Positions 36,101 to 46,165 of a DNA stretch of 64,000 nt are shown piece by piece (within the stretch, counting starts at the first letter, position 1; each line of letters begins with the position of its first letter). Source of the DNA: Trema orientale (taxonomy: Eukaryota > Streptophyta > Magnoliopsida > Rosales > Cannabaceae); NCBI GenBank assembly GCA_002914845.1, contig JXTC01000003.1, forward strand, positions 1,253,242 through 1,317,241, in the 5' to 3' direction. Made by a program: the position numbers and the translations under genes. Below the pieces are notes generated by a model, which was not told the DNA's origin, searched no databases, and saw only the letters and a program-made list of their open reading frames with translations.

Positions 36101-38455
36101 CAGTGATTGTGACTTCTCATGAATTAAATATAGGTACCCATAGCAAGAATAATCGTCTATGAACATGATGAAATACTGTTGGCTATTCTATGAAGCCGTA
36201 GGGAATAGACCGCAGATATCAGTATGTATCAATTCTAAGACACCAGAACTCCTATTGGTACCTAATTTTCATACATTTATCTGTTTTCCTTTAATGCACT
36301 CAAGACAAACTGTGAAGTCTGTGAGGTCAAGTGAGTCAAGAATTTCATCTGACACAAGATGTTATATTCTCTGTTTAGAGATGTGTTCTAATCACTTGTG
36401 CTATAACATAGAAAAATTCTCAATGGTTTTGCGTTTTATATCATGTTTCTCGACATGCAAAGTTTCATTAATTGAGGTAATAATGTCGACTTTATATAGG
36501 TTATCAATCAAAGTACTAGTCGCAATAATATTGGGATTTTGAAAAGAATAAATTTATTATTTCTAAATGAATAAGAATAACCAGATTTGCCCAAAACTGA
36601 AATAGAAATTAAATTCCGTCTAAATGACGGAATAACGAATGTCTCATCCAAATCTAAAAATAAACTGAAACCTAATTTTAACCTAAATAGACCTATTACC
36701 TCTACTGTAACTGTATCGCCGTTGCCCACATAGATGTATCTTTTATCATCACTTGGTAGACGGCTCCTCAGACAATCCTGCATAGACATACTTACGTGAG
36801 TAGTGGCACCGGTATCCACCCACCAAGTATGATTGGGTACAGAAGTAAAATTAATCTCAAAACAGATAAAATTGAGAAGCTTACCCTTCTTGACATGCCA
36901 GGCGATGTATTTAGGACATTTCTTCTTCGCATGTCCTACCTTCTTGTAGAAGAAATAAGCTGTATCCTCATCATGTTTCTTTTGCACTTTAGTATGTGAA
37001 ATCCCAGATACAGCTCATTTATCTTTAGTCCTTTTCCTTTTCTTATCTTGAGAGACTGTTGCTAAGTGAGCACTCTCTGTCTTATCTCGCTTCAATCTAT
37101 CTTCTTCTTGCACACACTGAGATATGAGCTCATTAAGAGTCTATTTTTCTTTCTGGGTGTTGTAACTCACTTTAAATTGACTGAATTGTGGTAGAAGAGA
37201 TAGTAAAACTAATTGTACGAGCAAGTCATCCGACAGCTTTAATTTAAGTGCCTTTAGTTTTGAAGCCAAATTAGACATCTCTATGATGTACTCCCTGATG
37301 TTCCCTTTGTCTTTATAATGCATAGCAAATAAATTGCTCAACATGGTACTTGTTTCCACTTTTTCATTCTTTTGGAAACGTTCTGCAATTGCGTCAAGGA
37401 ACGCCTTAGCATTGTCAACCTCTGGCACAGCACCCCTAATGGTCTCTGGTATGGAATGTTTCATGATTATAAGACTCATGCTATTAGAACGTTCCCACTG
37501 CTCAAAGTTCTTAACATCCATGTCAGAACTTTCATCTGTAAGAGCAGCAGGTTGTTCTTTCCTGAGTGTAAAGTCTAGATCCATGCAACCGAACACAAAC
37601 ATAACGTGTTCTTTCCACTTCTTGAAGTTTGTGCCGTTAAGTACAGGTATTAAATTCAAATTAGCATATATACTTGAAGCAGAAACTGAACAGAGAACAA
37701 AAACAAAAATAACAACTCACATTAAAACATGTCATAAACTAAGCATACAATAATAAGATATACTAGCATGATATAAACATATAAGGTGGGCTCCCATCAC
37801 AAGATACCCAGAACAACATCAATAAGCCTTCATTTGGGCTGACTTATTAACTTGTAAGTGGTACTCTTCAGTGCAGTAATCAAATATTGACAGTAAGTCC
37901 TGTCAGACAGTAAATCTTCCTTTAGGCTGATTAATTTACTGTCCACATAGAAACTTAATAGCCATCACATATCTATTACCGCAGGTATATTCATTATTCG
38001 GCCAAATAATTACATTCCTTTGGGCCAGTAATTATTCGCATGAATAATAAATACACAAAAATTCAAAAATTTCAAAATAAATAAATCTACGCAATAGAGG
38101 TTACTTTGACAACATGTTATTTCAACTCATCTATTTCAAAATATTCAAACAAATAGTGTAAAGAAAATAATAACCAAAGTGCCCAAAATATTAAACTGAA
38201 AATTTCAATGCACAAATCTTTATAGATGACCGATTGAGTTTTAAGCACTTTCATCAACTCTTAAAGCCAAATAGAGTTTTCAACGGATAAAGTGTGGGTC
38301 GTACAGAAACTGGGTTGAGAAAACAAAACTGATTGGTTAAGTTTCAGGTTAGAACTCCTTGAATTGAGTCGAAAAACGACTCAATTTTATCTAAAACCGA
38401 GACCGTATACCTCAATTAGGTCAAAAAGACCTAAAAAAAAAAAAAACTGAACCTA

Positions 38456-38692
38456 GGTGGTGGCGCTGTAGTGCCAATATGTGGCACTGCGGTGCCACCG
38501 CAGCCGTAAGGATGGCACTGCGGTGCCACTGTGTCTTTATGGTGGTGCTGCGGTGCCAGTTGCGTGGAGCCACGGTGCCACCGCGTCCTTATGGTGAGCG
38601 CCATTCGCATGGCGCCACGGTAGCAGTGTGGCACTGCAGCGCCATTGATTGGTGCCGCAGCGCCAGCTCTCTATTCTGGGTGCCGCAGCGCC
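38456..38692. repeat. GC-rich degenerate tandem repeat in the Copia leader
   Basis: Variants of GGTGCC(A/G)C(C/A)G(C/T)AG(T/C)GCCA recur about ten times in 240 bases, mixed with GTCCTTATGGTG and GTGGCACTGCGGTGCCA. G+C is far above the surrounding AT-rich DNA. It lies between the primer site and gag, where no coding frame is expected. The overlapping ORFs on both strands are by-products. Confidence 0.75.
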
Positions 38693-38962
38693 AGATTTTG
38701 ACCTTAGTGTTAATTATCCGATTTTAAAATTGGGTAACTCAAATCTCGTGCGATTTTTTTGCCCTAATCTGCAAACTTTATGACCCAAAACTCAAAATTC
38801 AACCCTCATATACTCAATATCTTAACAAAATCATGAAAAATTCATCAATAATATATGTTATATCTAGACTCTAGAAATCCAAATAAGTAAAGATATCACA
38901 AAATAGAGACATGTATGATTATCCTAAACAATTTAATATGATTTCCTGCTCCTGATACCACT

Positions 38963-39469
38963 TGTTAGATTTACGTAATGGATTGTTAAACTAAATACAA
39001 TTCTAGGATCTATCATGTTAAATTGTCAAGAAATGATTTGTTAAGAGAAAACTCGTGACTAACCTGAATCCATTGTCTTCTATAGCAAAGGAAGAGATCA
39101 TATAAGCAGAAACAATTGATTAATTAGAGCCTGAGAGTAGAAGGTCTTCCACAGCTAGAATACTCTATGTATGCTCAATGGGTTCTCTCTCTGTTAATGG
39201 AGGCAGAGGAGAAGAACACACGTTCTATTTGGCTTGGGGACTAAAACCCTATAGTTATGTCCTTATATACTAGTAGCCAATAGAGACCCCATTAGTCTTT
39301 ATTGGACTAGGATTAGGTAACCATATATTATAGAGTCCATACTAAATAGGTAACTTCTTGAGCCCTCAATTAGATCACTTAATGGCCCCACTTAATTAGA
39401 CACCCTAATATTATATAATTGTTATAAAAACTGTGCCCACAAATTGAGTAAAAACGTGTATACCCAACA
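38963..39469 (-). repeat. Copia 5' LTR (507 bp)
   Basis: TGTTAGATTTACG to ATACCCAACA. On the minus strand the primer-binding site follows directly inside it (38947-38960). Confidence 0.92.
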
Positions 39470-39814
39470 AATACCCTTACTGTTTTTCCAGGGTTTTACA
39501 TCGATCACTGAGTATCACGTGATAAAATGTCTTCTCGTATAATTTTTCACAGTTCTTTCATGTAATTTACCCAAATTTTCAATATTACTGGCGCATTACT
39601 CTCATTGACTTTAGTTTACATGGAGAATCTATATAACAATCAATTACAAGAAAATCAGCTACATAGGTACGTAGGTGTTAATCGACTCTATATATCAGCT
39701 GATATAAACGACAATACAACGAATAATACTTTAAACGTGCTTCATTCCTTTTTTCTCTTCATTTCTAAATTACAATATTGGACATTCATGACATGCATGG
39801 ATGGTCCGGTGGTC

Positions 39815-39821
39815 TATATAA
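39815..39821 (+). promoter_or_regulatory. TATA box of second subtilase gene
   Basis: TATATAA lies 80 bases before the ATG at 39895, which predicts a 5' leader of about 50 bases. The earlier in-frame ATG at 39778 lies upstream of this box, which supports 39895 as the true start. Confidence 0.55.
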
Positions 39822-39894
39822 GCAGATCATGCATGAACCTTTCCCTGCACCAAATCCAATCAAAGCTCCCATTTTCAAAATAAAATTTAAGAAT

Positions 39895-42279
39895 ATGGGT
39901 CGACTTACTACTAGGGTTCGTCTCCTTCCAAAAGCTTTTTTCCTCATAGCTGTATGGTTTTGGTTGGCCATACTGGTTACTAAGATCTCTTCTTCATCAG
40001 AAATAAGGTCAACTTATGTTGTCCACATGGACAAGTCACTCATGCCCTACCCTTTCGCTAGCCACAAACAATGGTATTCGACCATTGTTGGAGCCATCAA
40101 ATCATCATCCACACCGTCCATTATCCATACTTACGATCACGCCATGCATGGTTTTAGTGCAAGTCTAACTAAAGATGAACTAGAGAGTCTAAAGAAAACT
40201 CCCGGGTTTCTCTTAGCCTCCGATGAGAAGACTTGCGTTCTGGATACCACTCACACCCCAGAATTCATTTCTCTCAACTCCTTCAATGGGCTTTGGCCCG
40301 CTTCAGACTTTGGCCAAGATATCATCATCGGCGTCGTGGATTCTGGTATTTGGCCAGAGAGTGAAAGCTTCAAAGACGACCATATTAGCCGTGTCGTTCC
40401 ACCCAAATGGAACGGCACATGTGATAAAGCGGGTGATGACTTCCCTTCCTCATTGTGCAACCACAAGCTTATCGGAGCCAGATACTTCAACAGCGGTTTC
40501 ATCGCCGCGAATCCAAATGTCACGGTGCCCGGCATCAACTCAACTAGGGACACAATCGGGCATGGTACCGCCACGGCCTCCGTTGCTGCTGGAAACTTTG
40601 TGGGTTGCGCGTCTTACTTCAGCTACGCTAAAGGAACCGCCAAAGGTACCGCTCCATACTCGCGGATCGTGGCGTACAAGGTTGCATGGGGCGCTAATAA
40701 CAGTGTGGCCTACTCCTCCGATGTTCTAGCTGGCATAGACCAAGCTATAGCGGACGGTGTTGACGTGCTTTTAGTCCCTATAGGCTGTGACAACTTGAAG
40801 ATCTACGAAGATCCGATATTGGTAGGCTCTTTCGCAGCCACCAAGAATGGCATTGTCGTTTCGACCTCGGCAGGAAACGAAGGCACTCCCACCAATAACA
40901 CCATCCACAACGCCATTCCATGGGCCATAACGGTGGCGGCGGGTACGGTGGACCGTTGGTTTGCTGGAACGGTAACCCTCGGAAACGGCGAAACCTTTAC
41001 TGGTTGGACTTTGTACCCAATAAAAGCCTTAAAACGAAACTCGCCTTTGGTCTACAGCACGACGTTGTCCGCGTGCAACTCATCAGCACTGTTTACAAAT
41101 GTCACCGCCGGAACCGTCGTCGTATGTGACAACACCTGGCCTATTCGTGATCAAATCTGGAGTGTCAACGCGGCTTCGGATCGTGTTGGTGGCGCTATAT
41201 TCATCACCAACGATTCGAATATTCAAGAAAAGGATTATGGTAAATTTCCATTCCCGGCTGTGGTGATAAATTCAAGCAGTAGATTTTCGCAAGATTTAAT
41301 AAAGTACGCCTCCAACAGCAGCAACAACCCTTCGGTCACCATAAGATTCCAACGAACCCTTTTGAACACGGCTCCAGCACCAGCTGCCACTTCCTTTACC
41401 TCGAGAGGTCCTTCGCCTTATTACCCACGCGTGTTGAAGCCCGACATACTGGCCCCTGGATCTCAAGTTCTGGCCGCTTGGCCCGAGAACCTCCCGGTAG
41501 CCCAAATCGGTTCTATTAACTTGCCTCTTTATAACGACTTCAACCTACTGTCCGGTACATCAATTGCAGCCGCTCATGTTGCTGGTGTTACTGCGTTGCT
41601 TAAAGCCGTGTACCCAGAATGGAGCCCCGCTGCAATTCGGTCCGCCGTGATGACCACCGCCGACCCGCGTGACAACACGGGGAGTCCGATCCGAGACAAC
41701 GGCATCGGCAGCGGTTCTGAGCCGGCATCGCCTTTGGCCCTTGGATCGGGTCAAATAAACGCCAACCGAGCCCTTGACCCGGGTTTGGTATACGACATCG
41801 GTACGCAAGACTACATCAATTTGTTGTGCAGCTTAGAGGAGCTGAACCGTACGCAAATCGAAACCATCGTCGGAGGCGGTTACAACTGTTACCATTTCGT
41901 CGATCTGAACTACCCTTCGTTCATTCTTCTCCACCGTGGGGACGAGTCAAACGTAACGCAGAAGATATTTGACAGAACCGTGACGAACGTGGGGCCCGCG
42001 AGCGCGACGTACAAGGCTACGGTGACGGTTCCGCAGGAGTTGAGCGTTACGGTGAATCCGGACACGTTAGAGTTCTCGGAGCAAGGTGAGAATATTACGT
42101 TCCGCGTCGACGTGACTTTCAATCGGGATAACGAAGACGTTGTGTTCGGTGAACTTGTTTGGGTTGAACAAAACGGAACCCGCACTGTGAGGAGCCCCAT
42201 TGTGACTGCACAAGACGTTTCACCGCGTACTCGACGTAAACCAGTACTGCCACCAGCTGAATGGCGTGCAACTCTCTAG
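39895..42279 (+). CDS. Subtilisin-like serine protease (SBT1-type), 794 aa, intron-less
   Basis: A predicted secreted S8A protease, diverged from the one at 12019. The start was chosen at 39895 because the signal peptide (KAFFLIAVWFWLAILV, residues 13-28) follows at once and a TATA box precedes it; an in-frame ATG lies at 39778. The propeptide spans 38-117 (STYVVHMDKS), with cleavage expected before TTHTPEF at 118. Catalytic residues are Asp149 (DSGIWPES), His223 (GHGTAT), Asn328 (SAGNEG) and Ser556. The Ser motif reads GTSIAAAH instead of the usual GTSM(A)xPH, losing the Pro and Met. A PA insert lies at about 350-490. The Fn3-like domain is near 680-780 (DLNYPSF, TNVG, GELVW). The C terminus is about 20 residues longer than usual (VSPRTRRKPVLPPAEWRATL). 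The frame is intact and looks functional. The long palindrome 29575-39725 ends just upstream and could affect its expression. Confidence 0.92.
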   Translation: MGRLTTRVRLLPKAFFLIAVWFWLAILVTKISSSSEIRSTYVVHMDKSLMPYPFASHKQWYSTIVGAIKSSSTPSIIHTYDHAMHGFSASLTKDELESLKKTPGFLLASDEKTCVLDTTHTPEFISLNSFNGLWPASDFGQDIIIGVVDSGIWPESESFKDDHISRVVPPKWNGTCDKAGDDFPSSLCNHKLIGARYFNSGFIAANPNVTVPGINSTRDTIGHGTATASVAAGNFVGCASYFSYAKGTAKGTAPYSRIVAYKVAWGANNSVAYSSDVLAGIDQAIADGVDVLLVPIGCDNLKIYEDPILVGSFAATKNGIVVSTSAGNEGTPTNNTIHNAIPWAITVAAGTVDRWFAGTVTLGNGETFTGWTLYPIKALKRNSPLVYSTTLSACNSSALFTNVTAGTVVVCDNTWPIRDQIWSVNAASDRVGGAIFITNDSNIQEKDYGKFPFPAVVINSSSRFSQDLIKYASNSSNNPSVTIRFQRTLLNTAPAPAATSFTSRGPSPYYPRVLKPDILAPGSQVLAAWPENLPVAQIGSINLPLYNDFNLLSGTSIAAAHVAGVTALLKAVYPEWSPAAIRSAVMTTADPRDNTGSPIRDNGIGSGSEPASPLALGSGQINANRALDPGLVYDIGTQDYINLLCSLEELNRTQIETIVGGGYNCYHFVDLNYPSFILLHRGDESNVTQKIFDRTVTNVGPASATYKATVTVPQELSVTVNPDTLEFSEQGENITFRVDVTFNRDNEDVVFGELVWVEQNGTRTVRSPIVTAQDVSPRTRRKPVLPPAEWRATL

Positions 42280-43536
42280 TTATAAGATAACGTATGATAT
42301 AAAGTACGTACGTATTGAGTCATGTATGCATGCATAATAACCATGCATGTCATATAATGTTGTAGTATGTGTACATGCACGTACGTATGTAAGAATCGAT
42401 CCTAGCTACTTATGAATATTAAATAAAAAGGGTGGGGTGACATATACGTCTTTGACGTATACCTACCTTGTCATCCGTTCTGTTAATTTATATATAAATC
42501 TCCACTGCCTAATTAAATTCTGAAATTACATAAAATTAATTAAGGGGATTTGTAGAATTGATATATTCAACAAGAAAAGAAAGGGAGCGAATGAGAAATA
42601 TTATAGTGCAAAATAACACTACACGCGTATTTAATCTCATAATACGGAGACACTCTTAATTTGGACAAAAATTATGACAGCACAAATTGAAAAATCAAAT
42701 AATATTTTAACGACTAGTTAATTACTTTGTTTTTCTTTTAATTTGAAATTTAAATGTTGTTAATTTTAGATGCAAAAAACAAATTACATAAAATTTAATT
42801 GTCAAAATTAACTACAATGGTGTGATTGTTAATTATTTATTTGTTTTTGAATTTTAAGCGGCTTTAGTGTATCATTTTTTGTCCTGTAATTCTTTTTTAT
42901 TTTTTATATATATATATAAAAATCATGAAGTGTCAGTAGTGTAAGTTTCCGTTTGAGAAATATTAATAATATACTTTTTTTCTTAAAAAAAATTTAAAAG
43001 AGAAAAAGAAAAACCTTTGGCGAAAGCCCTAAACAGATATCTGGCATGTACTTAGCTCCATTGTTCCGTTTCTGGCTAATCCCACTTTTGCATTATAAAC
43101 ACATATCATATATTCTAGTCCATATCTTCAATTATACTTCATCTAAAAATCAGCCCTTCTAATTCTGCTGAAAAGAAATTGTCAACTATCATATATAAGG
43201 TCGGAATAGCAATCACATTCCGACTTGTGAAAAATCCCTATAGACGGAATAACTGAGTATATAAGAAACGAAAGTTTAAAAGTACTCACAAATCCACAAT
43301 TTCCAGGCAATTGCTTACTGGAGGACGGATTGTGGCTTTTATAATATAAACTCCACGTGATTGCGTCACAGGGAAGAACCCATGTACTTTGTCGTTTTCA
43401 TACATACATATCAAGCGATGAACACTTGATAAATAAATCATTCTAGCCATAATCACTAAATCTAGATATAGGGGATGAGGGAAGTCTATACAGTACCGGA
43501 CCTTGTCACCATACATATATATATATATAATGTGTT

Positions 43537-43581
<45 letters not shown>

Positions 43582-44618
43582 GATGATGATGTGTATGGTC
43601 ACGGAACTGCAAGGCTGTTATTCGATATCGTTGGACCAAAACTTCCATAATAATTAATGTAAGCAATATTATTACAAATGTAATAACCTTCTTACTTCGT
43701 TTGAAATCCTCCTCATAATTTCTTTTCGGTGTCCCTACTTGTATGTGATACACAGTGACCGATCCATAATTTTAAGAAACCGATCGTGTATATATATATA
43801 TATATATAACTATTTAGTAATAATTAATATAAAATCGATCAATAAATTAGAATTGTCCCCTACATGTTATCTATTTTGAAAACATGTTATGACAACCTTA
43901 TTGATAATTACATCAAAATTTTCTTTGTCCGGATCTTGTTTTTTAGTTGATTTTATACATTATTTTTATTTATCAAGAGCATTGAAAAAGATCGTTTCAT
44001 AGAATCATAAAAGTCATGGAGTTTAATATATATATATATATAACTAAAATAAAAAATACAATCAAGTGTAACTTAGCCTTGATGCTTAAGTAGAAATTAA
44101 TAGTTAAGGAATCCATTACATATAGTATTTAGTGAGAGTAATAAGAAAAAGAAGAAGTATTAACTAACTGAGAGTTTAGAAGAAGAAATTTATATTTAAT
44201 GATGGTTTTAAGACTTAGAGTGTAGTCTATGAGTAGTTTTTTTTTTTAAATAACTAATGGATTTTAGGATTTCGAGAAAAATAAGAGAAATACATCCTAA
44301 ATTTTAAATAGAAGTAATGAAATTGGAAAATACAAATAAACACACATGGGAAAAAATTGAGTTGGAACATGTGAGGTTTAGATTCAATTTAAAGGGTAAA
44401 AATCTAAATTTAAAAAAGATGACTGGAGTGCTTAGCACCACTCGCGCACCCCCTGTATACTTCTTCATACACAAATATTTTAATTGGCATAATTTATTCA
44501 ACGTATACTCTTTCATATATTTATTGCTGTGGGAGCACAACACTACTACTCAATGTATCTCATTTATTTCATACATTAATCAATAATTTTATTGTTTAAC
44601 ATGTGGTATAACATTAAC
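42280..44618. other. AT-rich intergenic DNA downstream of second subtilase
   Basis: No supported gene. There are several ACGTACGT-like stretches just after the stop (42305-42390), TA runs (42907-42920, 43792-43808, 44028-44042), a GA/TGA microsatellite at 43544 and general AT-rich filler. The ORFs at 43286-43753 and 44304-44586 have no recognisable content. Confidence 0.6.
43544..43591. repeat. (GA)n followed by (TGA)n microsatellite
   Basis: About 17 GA repeats (43544-43577) run directly into five ATG/TGA units. It is preceded by a TA run at 43515-43529. Confidence 0.95.
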
Positions 44619-45850
44619 TTTTTTTTTAATTGGAATTATGACATTGTCTTCTGAATAGGCATGCCGAAGCTTCTGTGGATTCCACCAAAGACTAGGAGAT
44701 ATAAAGTCGGCGACCCAAGCAAACCCCGGACCTGGAGTTACTATTGGGTTTGAGCGGAAATTATGGTGTTTTGGTAGCCAAGGATCGGTCCAAATGTTAA
44801 ACATTGTTCCGTCACCCACCCCATAGCGTGCACCTTTTGCCACTAAGTCTTTTACACCCACAATTACTTTCCAAAGTTGCGAGTCTAAAGGTTGATACGA
44901 GGACTCAAGGAAGGTTCCAAACCTTAAACATCACTTTTGCCCAGAGGTCATCACACCTAGATTGAAGAAGCCAACCCCATTTTGCTAAAAAGGCTCTGTT
45001 CTGATCAAATAGCCGCCGAAGTCCAATACTTTATGAATTCCGTAGTTGGCATAAATGATCCCACACTTTAAGGGGGAGTTTAGGATTTCCAGCAGGATTG
45101 GACCCCCATTAGAGCCGTCTTAAGAGATTGTCAACTTCCAAACAAATAGCCTTCAGGAGCTTTAAGCTTGTCATTCCATACAAGGGCATTGCTTGACCCA
45201 CAGATCAGGAGATTAATGTCAGACGACCTGCTTTGGATAGGACCTTAGATTTCTACCCAGCAACTTACACTGAACTCAGTCCACAGTATAATGTCAGTTC
45301 TTGAACTTGCTTTTCTGAAAAAACAAAGGAAGGTCGAGGTGCTTAGTATTTTTCTTGATATGCTAGAAACCTAAAACCACGTTGACGCTAATGGCCTTAG
45401 TCCGCCGTGTGTTTTTGCTAAAATAAACAGATGATTTTTGAGAATTAATCTTTTGGTTTGACCAGTTACAGAACTTTTGAAGGCACAACAAGAGATCGTC
45501 CGCGAAAAGAGCGTGCATCAACTCCGAGCCGCGCCCTACTAACTTTGATACCCTTAAGCTCACTAGCAATACCCGATTTTAGGAGAATACATGACAGGAC
45601 CTCAATACACAATGAAAAGATATGGTAATACTAGGTCTTAGACCCCGCGTGGGATTAATAAGTCCAACGAAACTTCTATTTAGTAGTAAGGAGAAAGAAG
45701 CTGATCTCATACACATCATCACCCATCTAATCCACGAGGAGTAAAAATTAAAATGTGTCAGAACTACTTCCAGAAAATCCCAATCAATCTTGTCGTAGGC
45801 CTTTTCTATGTCAATTTTGAGGAACATCAGACTACCTCAGCATTTCTTCT
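44619..45850 (-). mobile_element. L1-type LINE fragment
   Basis: On the minus strand the reverse transcriptase palm appears in pieces. KIDIEKAYDKIDW..FLEVVL lies at 45579-45827; an ALFADDLLL catalytic box (FADD form of YADD) at 45363-45569; and the zinc-finger RVT region (GDGTMFNIWTDPWLP) at 44589-44861. A T-run at 44619-44628, which is poly-A on the minus strand, lies straight after the zf-RVT part, so the 3' RNase H segment is missing and this is a truncated copy. Frames are broken several times between the pieces. Similar decayed DNA continues to about 46165. Confidence 0.75.
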
Positions 45851-46165
45851 TTTTCATTATATGTAGGATTTCCTGAGTGATAATCGACGTAAATATCAAT
45901 TTGATGCTTAAGTTAGCAAGAGTAAAACTAAGAAAAATAGCAAAGGAAAATCCACTTACATAATCAAGAATAAGATTGATATTTATGGCTAAGGAATTGG
46001 AACCCAGTAGCCCCCAATTCCAGGATTAATTTACCTTTTTCTATCATTATACAATCCAAAAATCGTAGATTACAGATACTGTAATCCCATTTGAATTGAT
46101 ATGACCTATCCTTTCGAATCTTATCCCATACTGTTGCAAAAGACAGGAGATCATAGTTGTCCATT

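Larger units (their letters stand above)
32666..39469 (-). mobile_element. Ty1/Copia LTR retrotransposon, full-structure but broken
   Basis: The element is 6804 bp, flanked by perfect AATAC target duplications (32661-32665, 39470-39474) with LTRs at both ends. Read on the minus strand: a primer site next to the 5' LTR (TGGTATCAGGAGC, initiator-Met-tRNA type); a leader with a GC-rich repeat; gag (about 37141-37660, N-terminal LNGTNFKKWKEH); a zinc-knuckle region; protease (DTGATTH, about 36810); integrase-type DNA (about 35.6-36.5 kb); reverse transcriptase (about 34490-35145, with YVDD); RNase H (about 33644-34441); and a polypurine tract AAGTGGGAGAT before the 3' LTR. The order gag-PR-INT-RT-RH marks Copia. 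There are several breaks, at least half a dozen, so it is a fossil. The LTRs differ at about 40 of 508 positions by hand count, mostly transitions, suggesting an age of some millions of years. Confidence 0.93.
30435..39500 (-). mobile_element. Gypsy solo LTR, interrupted by the Copia element
   Basis: The ends are TGTCACGACC (30435) and GGGTTTTACA (39500). The 5-bp flanks TCGAT (30430-30434 and 39501-39505) are a perfect target duplication. Without the Copia insert it is about 2.26 kb and aligns along its length with 1279-10783 and 55511-57577 (for example CCTACCTCA..GAGTAAT, GGCGATCGTTCG, GAATTCCTAGCACCCAAAAT). It includes a local duplication at 30655-30830 (ACAAATTATGTCCAAAT..CTTACTCAGTTATAATTAAAT). 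It has no internal region, so it is a solo LTR. Confidence 0.88.
29575..39725. repeat. Long palindromic (foldback) element 2, split by LTR insertions, upstream of second subtilase
   Basis: The left arm, about 29575-30020, is repeated in inverted form by 30090-30434 (inner half) and 39506-39725 (outer half). Examples: ATTGTATTGTCGTTTATATC (29587) against its complement ending at 39723; ATATTGAAAATTTG (29721) against 39567-39582; GATTTGGACATAATCTAA (29954) against 30238-30256. The centre is near 30050-30100. The arms are about 450-570 bp each and roughly 80% alike by eye. The outer right end lies about 90 bases before the TATA box of the second subtilase. The 81-codon ORF at 29725-29970 is arm sequence, not a gene. 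Confidence 0.75.

Noticed and set aside
39778-39894. Upstream in-frame ATG extending the second subtilase by 39 residues
   Set aside because: It lies before the TATA box and puts a non-hydrophobic stretch ahead of the signal peptide.
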